A program made the translations under genes and the position numbers. A stretch of DNA of 64,000 nt. Source: Pannonibacter sp. XCT-53 (lineage in GTDB: Bacteria > Pseudomonadota > Alphaproteobacteria > Rhizobiales > Stappiaceae). The first letter of the stretch is position 1. Each line of letters starts with the position of its first letter. The stretch is from contig NZ_JAABLQ010000002.1 in the NCBI RefSeq assembly GCF_009915765.1, forward strand, positions 62,001 through 126,000, in the 5' to 3' direction. This document shows, piece after piece, positions 58,242 to 64,000 of the stretch. The notes beneath the pieces were generated by a model that worked only from the letters and a program-made list of their open reading frames with translations, made no database searches and was not told where the DNA came from.

Positions 58242-59745
58242 CACGCGTCCCTTCGTGCTGGTCGAGAAGGCGCGCGGGGCGCTGCGTCTTGCCGCGCTCG
58301 ACGCCAATGCCGCGCGGCTTGGCCTGCGCACCGGCATGGCGCTGACGGAGGCGCGTGCCGTCCTGCCGGGTCTCCTCACCGGCGAGGCGGCCCCGGAGGC
58401 GGATGCGGATCTTCTGGCTGCCGCCGCCTCGGCCTGCGAGATGTTCACCCCGCTCCTGGCCCTGAGGGGCAACGAGGGGCTCTTGCTCGACATCACCGGC
58501 TGCGCCCATCTCTTCGGCGGCGAGGTCGGGCTCGGCACCCGGGCGACGCGCCGGCTGCAGCGGCTGGGGCTCACTGTCCGCGCCGCCATTGCCGGCACGC
58601 CGCAGGCGGCCTGGGCGCTGGCGCGGGAAAAGCCGGGAACGGTCACCCGGCCCGGTCCGGAGGAGGAGGCCCTGCTGCGCGGCCTGCCTCTCGCCGTGCT
58701 CGAACAGGATGCGGAGACCGCGCTGGCGCTGCAGCGCGCCGGGTTCCGCAGTCTGGGAGATCTGGACGAGCGGCCCTCGCACATGCTGTCCGCCCGCTTC
58801 GGGGAGGCCTTGCCGGCGGCGCTGCGCCGGGTGCTGGGGCGCGAGGACCTGCGCCTCACGCCCTTGCGCCTGCCGCCCGAAATCATGGCGGAGAAGCATT
58901 TTCCCGAGCCGGTCACCGGTCTCGAGGCGCTGCTTGAGGCGCTGCGCACGCTGGCCGGCGATGCCATGGCCGCGCTGGAGCGGCGCGGGGCGGGCGGGCG
59001 TGCCTTCGAGGCGGCCTTCTTCCGCAGCGACGGCGAGGTGCGTCGGGTCAGTCTCGAAACCGCGCAGGGCCTGCGCGATGCGGCCCGGCTGGTGCGCCTG
59101 CTGGAACTGCGCATCGATGCCCTCGCCGATCCGCTCGACCCCGGTTTCGGCTTCGACGCCCTGCGCCTCGCCGTCCTGCGCAGCGATCCGCTCACCCCGC
59201 AGCAGGCGCAGCTCGACGGCTCCAGCGCCGCTGCCGCCGAGGCGGCGGAGGTCGCGGCCCTCGTCGACCGGCTGATGGCCCGCTTCGGCCGGGAGGCCGT
59301 GCAACGCCATGTGGCCCGCGACACGCATGACCCGGCGCTCGCCGCCGCCGTGGTGCCCTACCTGTCGGCGGCGGCCGGTGCCTCCTGGGAGCTTGTCGCG
59401 CCGGGAGGCGGGGAGGAGCAGGTGCCTCTGCGCCCGCTCACCCTGTTCCGCCAGCCGCAGCCGATCGAGGTCATGGCCGAGGTGCCCGACAGCCCGCCGC
59501 TCCGGTTCCGCTGGCGCCATGTGCTGCATGAGGTGACGCGGGCCGAAGGGCCGGAGCGGATCGCGCCGGACTGGTGGCGCCTGCCGCTGCTGCCGGGGGC
59601 GCAGCACCTCGCGCCGGTGCCCGTGACGCGGGACTATTACCGGGTGGAGGATGCCCGCGGCCTGCGCTTCTGGCTGTTCCGCGAAGGCTTCTACGAGGAT
59701 CCGGCCGCGCCGCCGCGCTGGTTCCTGCACGGGCTGTTCGCATGA
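58051..59745 (+). CDS. imuB: ImuB, inactive Y-family polymerase (mutasome hub)
   Basis: A 564-residue Y-family-like protein. The fold begins about residue 38 with YLALWFPFLSTDRAR and continues DANAARLGLRTGMALTEARAV. The acidic catalytic residues of real Y-family polymerases are not conserved here. The C-terminal part (PIEVMAEVPDSPPLRFRWR, WWRLPLLPGAQHL, YYRVEDARGLRFWLFR) is the ImuB tail that contacts the clamp and DnaE2. The start is uncertain: the ATG at 58051 is 191 bp inside imuA. The core fold itself starts within imuA, so at least about 80 bp of overlap must be real. Confidence 0.93.
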   Translation: MWSGIVLSQNSSPGRSPALPRTATSKPAPAPQPDAGRRYLALWFPFLSTDRARRHQVRSGAPVDTRPFVLVEKARGALRLAALDANAARLGLRTGMALTEARAVLPGLLTGEAAPEADADLLAAAASACEMFTPLLALRGNEGLLLDITGCAHLFGGEVGLGTRATRRLQRLGLTVRAAIAGTPQAAWALAREKPGTVTRPGPEEEALLRGLPLAVLEQDAETALALQRAGFRSLGDLDERPSHMLSARFGEALPAALRRVLGREDLRLTPLRLPPEIMAEKHFPEPVTGLEALLEALRTLAGDAMAALERRGAGGRAFEAAFFRSDGEVRRVSLETAQGLRDAARLVRLLELRIDALADPLDPGFGFDALRLAVLRSDPLTPQQAQLDGSSAAAAEAAEVAALVDRLMARFGREAVQRHVARDTHDPALAAAVVPYLSAAAGASWELVAPGGGEEQVPLRPLTLFRQPQPIEVMAEVPDSPPLRFRWRHVLHEVTRAEGPERIAPDWWRLPLLPGAQHLAPVPVTRDYYRVEDARGLRFWLFREGFYEDPAAPPRWFLHGLFA

Positions 59746-62700
59746 GCCGCTCCGCTCCGGCCCGTCTCCCGCTGCTGCCCGGCGCCTATGCCGAACTGGC
59801 GGCGGCGACGAATTTCTCCTTCCTGCAAGGGGCCTCGCCGGCGGCGGATCTGGTGCTGACCAGCCTGCTGCTGGGCCACACCGGGCTTGGCATTGCCGAT
59901 CGCAACACGGTGGCCGGCGTGGTCCGGGCCTGGGGCACCTTGCGCGAGCTGCGCGAGGGCGGCGCGCTGCCGCCGCTGAAGCTGCGCCAGGGCGGCAGTC
60001 CGGGCGATTACCGCATCGAGCTGCGGCCGCTCGTTCCCGGCGGTGAGGATGCGGCGCTGCGGGCAGAGGTCCAGGCCCGCGCGCAGCGCTTCAGGCTCGT
60101 GACCGGGGCCCGGCTCTGCTTTGCCGACGGCACGCCGGACATCGTCACCTATCCGCAGCACCGTGCCGGCTGGGCCCGGCTCTGCCGCCTCCTGACCATC
60201 GGCAACCGCCGCGCGGTGAAGGGCTCCTGCCACCTGACGCTCAACGATCTGCTCGAGGATCCCGCCGGCCTCCTCTTCCTTGTCATGCCCGGCCGCCCGC
60301 TCGAGCCGGCGCTGGCGCGGGTCCTGAGCCGGCTCGAGGCGGCCGCGCCGGGCGCTGTCTGGCTCGGGGCGGCCATGCCGCGCCGGGGCGATGACCGCCG
60401 CCGGCTGGCGGCCCTGGGCGCCCTTGCCGACCAGGGCGGCGTGAAGCTTCTGGCCACCAATGACGTCCTCTACGCCGATCCGCAGCAGCGCCCGCTGCAG
60501 GACATCCTCACCTGCATCCGCCTTGGCCGCACGCTGGAAAATGCCGGCCGGCTGCTGGAGGCCAATGCCGAGCGCCACCTCAAGCACGCGGCCGAGATGG
60601 CCCGTCTCTTTGCCGACCACCCGTCCGCCCTCCTCGAAACGCAGCGCCTTCTCGCCAGCGTGGAGTTCGATCTTGGCCAGCTCAGCTACCAGTATCCCGA
60701 CGAGCCGGTGCCGGCCGGCTGGCAGGCACAGTCCTGGCTGGAGGAGCTGACCTTCCGCCATGCGGCCGGGCGCTACCCGGCGGGAATTCCGCCCAAGGTC
60801 GAGCGGCTGCTGCATCAGGAGCTGGCGCTCATCGCCAAGCTCAACTATGCGCCGTATTTCCTCACCATCCACGACATCGTCCAGGTGGCGCGCGAGAAGG
60901 GCATCCTCTGCCAGGGCCGCGGCTCGGCGGCCAATTCCGCCGTCTGCTACGTGCTGGGCATCACCTCGGTCGATCCGGCCGAGCACAATGTCCTCTTCGC
61001 CCGCTTCATCTCCGAGGAGCGCAAGGAGCCGCCGGACATCGACGTGGACTTCGAGCACGAGCGGCGCGAGGAGGTGATCCAGCACATCTATGCCCGCTAT
61101 GGCCGCGAGCGCGCGGGTCTGGCCGCCACCGTCATCCACTACCGGCCGAAGAGCGCCATCCGCGAGGTCGGCAAGGTGCTGGGGCTGCCGGAGGACGTGA
61201 CCACGGCCCTGTCCGGCACCCAGTGGGGCAGCTGGGGCTCCGACATCACGCGCAACCAGGTGCGTCAGGCCGGGCTTGATCCCGACAATCCGCTCATCGC
61301 CCGGGCGGTGGATTTTGCCCGCCGCCTCATCGGCTTTCCCCGCCACCTGTCGCAGCATGTTGGCGGCTTCGTGCTGACGCGTGACCGGCTCGACGAGATG
61401 GTGCCCGTCGGCAACGCCGCCATGGCGGACCGCACCTTCATCGAGTGGGACAAGGACGACATCGACATGCTCGGCCTGATGAAGGTCGACGTGCTGGCCC
61501 TCGGCATGCTGACCTGCATCCGCAAGGCCTTCGAGCTGCTCAAGGATCACGAGCGCCTCGACATGACGCTCGCCGATGTGCCGCAGGACGACCGGGCCAC
61601 CTATGACATGCTGTGCAAGGGCGATTCCATCGGCGTCTTCCAGGTGGAGAGCCGGGCGCAGATCAACATGCTGCCGCGCCTGAAGCCGCGCGAGTTCTAC
61701 GATCTCGTCATCCAGGTCGCCATCGTCCGGCCCGGGCCGATCCAGGGCAACATGGTGCATCCCTATCTCAAGCGGCGCTCCGGCGAGGAGGCCGTGGTCT
61801 TTCCCTCGCCCGCACCCGAGCACGGGCCGGCGGACGAGCTGCATCAGGTGCTGGGCAAGACCAGGGGCGTGCCGCTGTTCCAGGAACAGGCGATGCAGCT
61901 CGCCATGGTCGCGGCGAAATTCTCCGACGTGGAGGCCAACCAGCTGCGCCGCGCCATGGCGACGTTCCGCAATGTCGGCACCATCGGCGAGTTCGAGGGG
62001 CTGATGGTCGAGCGCATGGTGGCGCGCGGCTATGACCGGGAGTTCGCCGAAAACTGCTTCCGCCAGATCCAGGGCTTCGGCTCCTACGGCTTTCCCGAAA
62101 GCCACGCGGCCTCCTTCGCCAAGCTGGTCTATGTCTCGTCCTGGCTGAAGTGCCATCACCCCGCGATCTTTGCCTGCGCCCTGCTCAATTCCCAGCCGAT
62201 GGGCTTTTACGCCCCGGCGCAGATCGTGCGCGACGCGCAGGAGCACGGCGTCGAGGTGCGGGCCGTCGATGTCAACGAGAGCTACTGGGACAACACGCTG
62301 GAGCGCGGCCGCGACGGCCGGCTCGCCCTGCGTCTCGGCTTCCGCCAGGCGGAGGGCATTCACGAGGCGGAGGCCCGTCGTCTCGTCGCCGCGCGGCAGA
62401 ATGGTTTTGCCGTGGTGGAGGACGTGGCGCGGCGGGCCCGGCTCTATGGCCGGCCGATGCGCGCGCTGGCCGATGCCGATGCCTTCGGCTCGATCGGGCT
62501 CGACCGGCGCTCGGCCCTGTGGGAGGTCCGCCGCCTGCCGCAGGATGACCCGCTGCCGCTCTTTGCCGCCGTCGATGCGCGCGAGCTGGGCGCGGAAGCC
62601 GATGCCGCCTTGCCGCGCATGGCGCTGGGCGAGCAGGTGGCGACCGACTACCAGACCCTGCGCCTGTCGCTGAAGGCGCATCCCATGCTGCTCCTGCGCG

Positions 62701-63188
62701 AGCGGCTGACGCGGGAGGGGGTCTGCAGCGCGGCCGAGACCTGCCGCCGGGCCGAAGGGCGCTTCACGCGCATGGCCGGGCTCGTGCTGGTGCGCCAGCG
62801 CCCGGGCAAGGGCAATGCCATCTTCATCACGCTGGAGGACGAGACCGGCATCGTCAACTGCGTGCTCTGGGCGCGCCGGTTCGAGGCCCTGCGCGGGGCC
62901 GTCATGGGCTCACGGCTGATGCTGGTGGAGGGCCGGGTGCAGCGCTCCGCCGAGGGGGTGATCCATCTCATGCTGAGCAATGTCATCGACCGCAGCGCCC
63001 TGCTCGGCGCGCTGTGGACGGCCGAAGCCCCCGGCTCGGAGGTGATCCCGCCGCAGCCGCAGCGGTCGCAGGGGGCAGGCCAGCCGGTCCGTCCCGCTGC
63101 CCACCCGACCTCGACGCTCGCCGTCCCGCCCCGCCACGTCCACCCCCGCGATGTCCGCATCCTGCCGAAAAGCCGGGACTTCCATTAG
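59742..63188 (+). CDS. dnaE2: error-prone DNA polymerase III alpha subunit DnaE2
   Basis: A 1148-residue polymerase also called ImuC. The PHP domain begins YAELAAATNFSFLQGAS. The palm carries GRGSAANSAVCYVLGI and the catalytic PDIDVDFEHERREEVI (near residue 430), and a third Asp lies in MKVDVLALGML. Helix-hairpin-helix and OB parts follow (ITLEDETGIVNCVLW). It performs SOS-induced lesion bypass with ImuA and ImuB. The ATG overlaps the imuB stop (ATGA). Length and motifs are complete. Confidence 0.97.
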   Translation: MSRSAPARLPLLPGAYAELAAATNFSFLQGASPAADLVLTSLLLGHTGLGIADRNTVAGVVRAWGTLRELREGGALPPLKLRQGGSPGDYRIELRPLVPGGEDAALRAEVQARAQRFRLVTGARLCFADGTPDIVTYPQHRAGWARLCRLLTIGNRRAVKGSCHLTLNDLLEDPAGLLFLVMPGRPLEPALARVLSRLEAAAPGAVWLGAAMPRRGDDRRRLAALGALADQGGVKLLATNDVLYADPQQRPLQDILTCIRLGRTLENAGRLLEANAERHLKHAAEMARLFADHPSALLETQRLLASVEFDLGQLSYQYPDEPVPAGWQAQSWLEELTFRHAAGRYPAGIPPKVERLLHQELALIAKLNYAPYFLTIHDIVQVAREKGILCQGRGSAANSAVCYVLGITSVDPAEHNVLFARFISEERKEPPDIDVDFEHERREEVIQHIYARYGRERAGLAATVIHYRPKSAIREVGKVLGLPEDVTTALSGTQWGSWGSDITRNQVRQAGLDPDNPLIARAVDFARRLIGFPRHLSQHVGGFVLTRDRLDEMVPVGNAAMADRTFIEWDKDDIDMLGLMKVDVLALGMLTCIRKAFELLKDHERLDMTLADVPQDDRATYDMLCKGDSIGVFQVESRAQINMLPRLKPREFYDLVIQVAIVRPGPIQGNMVHPYLKRRSGEEAVVFPSPAPEHGPADELHQVLGKTRGVPLFQEQAMQLAMVAAKFSDVEANQLRRAMATFRNVGTIGEFEGLMVERMVARGYDREFAENCFRQIQGFGSYGFPESHAASFAKLVYVSSWLKCHHPAIFACALLNSQPMGFYAPAQIVRDAQEHGVEVRAVDVNESYWDNTLERGRDGRLALRLGFRQAEGIHEAEARRLVAARQNGFAVVEDVARRARLYGRPMRALADADAFGSIGLDRRSALWEVRRLPQDDPLPLFAAVDARELGAEADAALPRMALGEQVATDYQTLRLSLKAHPMLLLRERLTREGVCSAAETCRRAEGRFTRMAGLVLVRQRPGKGNAIFITLEDETGIVNCVLWARRFEALRGAVMGSRLMLVEGRVQRSAEGVIHLMLSNVIDRSALLGALWTAEAPGSEVIPPQPQRSQGAGQPVRPAAHPTSTLAVPPRHVHPRDVRILPKSRDFH

Positions 63189-63212
63189 CGGGGGAGGGAA
63201 GCAGCCGCTCTC

Positions 63213-63245
63213 CATGTTCAACAAAAATAATTTTCGTTGAACATG
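63213..63245. terminator. 33-bp AT-centred palindrome between dnaE2 and the RidA gene
   Basis: CATGTTCAAC (63213-63222) and GTTGAACATG (63236-63245) are perfect inverted repeats. The centre AAAAATAATTTTC pairs further except for one mismatch. It lies 24 bp after dnaE2 and 10 bp after the convergent RidA gene. A bidirectional terminator is likely, but the symmetry would also suit an operator. Confidence 0.55.
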
Positions 63246-63254
63246 CGGCGTTTC

Positions 63255-63644
63255 TCACTCCGCGCTGGCCGCGATGACCTCGACCTCGACGACGAACTCC
63301 TCGCGCGTGAAGCCACCGACGATCATCAGCGTCGAGGCGGGCGGGGGCAGGGCGGTGAACTCGTCCCGGGTCTTCATGTAGCCGGCCATGTGGTCGCGGG
63401 CGGTGACATAGGCGTTGATCCGCACGATGTCGGCCAGCGTCATGCCGGCCGCCTCCAGGATGTGCCGGATGTTGCCGAAACACAGCCGGGTCTGGGCTTC
63501 GACGCCCTCGGGGATCACGTCATCGGGGCCGATGCCGAGCTGTCCGGAGCAGAACACCAGCCTGTGTCCGGCCGGCACCTCCACGGCGTGGCTGTAGCGG
63601 GCAAAGGGCGGTCGGATCGTCGTCGGTGTCACGGCGCGGGTCAT
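63255..63644 (-). CDS. RidA/YjgF-family protein
   Basis: A 129-residue protein of the RidA superfamily, which breaks down reactive enamines/imines or amides. It has HRLVFCSGQLGIGPDD, the conserved GVEAQTRLCFGNIRHILEAAGMTLADIVRINAYVT (key NIRHILEAAG and RINAYVT with the arginine), and ends EFVVEVEVIAASAE. Subfamily is unclear. AGGAG lies before the ATG at 63644; the long upstream frame is not used. Its 3' end faces dnaE2 across a palindrome. Confidence 0.92.
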   Translation of the reverse strand: MTRAVTPTTIRPPFARYSHAVEVPAGHRLVFCSGQLGIGPDDVIPEGVEAQTRLCFGNIRHILEAAGMTLADIVRINAYVTARDHMAGYMKTRDEFTALPPPASTLMIVGGFTREEFVVEVEVIAASAE

Positions 63645-64000
63645 GCTGGCTCCTGTCGGGGTCGAGACGACGGGGCGCAAGGGCGCTTGTCGTCTCGTGC
63701 GGACGGGCCGATGCTTCAGGCCCGGTCCAAGCCTAGAAACCGCTGCTGCACTGCGCAAGACGTGGGCATGCCGAAGTGAGTGGCATGTGACCGGAAATTA
63801 TGCACAGTTGACGCAGGGGCGGTCGGACGTCATCGGCAGATCCCGGCCGGGGCGGCAGGCACGTGACGAAAGGTCAGGCTGGAGCCGGACTGGCACGTCG
63901 CTTGCTAGACATGTTCAGCGTGATTGCCTGAACCGCTCCCAGGGCCTGAGGAGGCACAGCGGCAGAGCTTTGACAAAAGCAAACGGAGGCGGAAGACAAC
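63645..64000 (+). other. intergenic region at the right edge
   Basis: No gene is seen in this 356-bp stretch. It should hold the RidA promoter. It ends with GGAGGCGGAAGACAAC, a ribosome site whose start codon would lie just beyond the window. Confidence 0.5.

Noticed and set aside
59691..62681. 996-codon minus-strand open frame opposite dnaE2
   Set aside because: It has no domain and no ribosome site; dnaE2 is unmistakable on the plus strand.
1..64000. Prophage, integrative element or rRNA/tRNA genes
   Set aside because: I saw no integrase, phage structural gene, attachment-site duplication beside a tRNA, or RNA-gene signature; base composition looks even across genes.

Overview
The window is about 64 kb of high-GC, densely coded chromosomal DNA. 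It has no rRNA or tRNA gene that I can recognise and no prophage or CRISPR array. It reads as an alphaproteobacterium, most likely of the Hyphomicrobiales (Rhizobiales). The evidence is a direct-repeat SOS box (GAAC-N7-GAAC) in front of an imuA-imuB-dnaE2 cassette, a xylFHG-xylBA block with a ROK-type regulator, many ABC and TRAP uptake systems, RutR-like boxes, and mosaic intergenic repeats resembling those of rhizobia. A marine or soil heterotroph such as a Stappiaceae member would fit, but that is inference.

Layout. 1-7.6 kb: one plus-strand operon with the end of an amidohydrolase, a CobW-type GTPase, a branched-chain-amino-acid-type ABC importer (binding protein, LivH, a fused LivM-LivG, LivF) and a renalase-like flavoprotein. 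7.8-10.1 kb: a DeoR-type regulator divergent from a lone NMT1/SsuA-type binding protein that lies behind a near-perfect RutR box. 10.2-17.9 kb: xylose uptake and isomerase pathway (xylF-xylH-xylG, xylB-xylA) divergent from xylR. 18-21.2 kb: an exported di-haem c-type oxidoreductase coupled to a CRTAC1/VCBS protein. 21.4-24.2 kb: preT-preA (dihydropyrimidine dehydrogenase), again behind a RutR-like box. 24.6-28.9 kb: a CHASE4-GGDEF-EAL protein, hppD and a divergent Lrp-type regulator. 29-33.3 kb: a DUF533 protein, a GntR/FCD regulator with a sugar-acid dehydratase, and an SCP2 protein. 33.6-38.7 kb: a lone TRAP binding protein, a GMC oxidoreductase, and a copper ATPase with a MerR-type (HmrR/CueR) promoter. 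39-44.5 kb: a dipeptide/oligopeptide ABC operon with fused ATPases. 44.7-50 kb: a membrane cyclase with a ferredoxin domain, an ArsC-like protein, an M15 lipoprotein, an FKBP-rhodanese fusion, a PilZ protein and a hydroxyacid dehydrogenase. 50.2-57.1 kb: TRAP DctQM, creatininase family, SprA family, MFS and an 8-oxoguanine-deaminase-like amidohydrolase. 57.4-63.2 kb: the SOS mutasome imuA-imuB-dnaE2. 63.3 kb: a RidA protein.

Working together: many genes serve scavenging of nitrogen and carbon compounds (pyrimidines, purines, peptides, xylose, sugar acids, aromatic amino acids). The two RutR-like boxes suggest that the orphan binding protein and preTA are one pyrimidine-use regulon. The PilZ protein and the GGDEF-EAL protein both belong to c-di-GMP signalling.

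The most unusual signals are: (1) three copies of a ~250-bp element with ~15-bp terminal inverted repeats, each flanked on both sides by copies of the local hairpin (terminator-like) sequence; (2) the membrane-ferredoxin-cyclase protein; (3) a LivMG fusion with a degenerate ABC signature; (4) the cytochrome/CRTAC1 pair; (5) a plus-strand terminator with no gene before it (possible small RNA).
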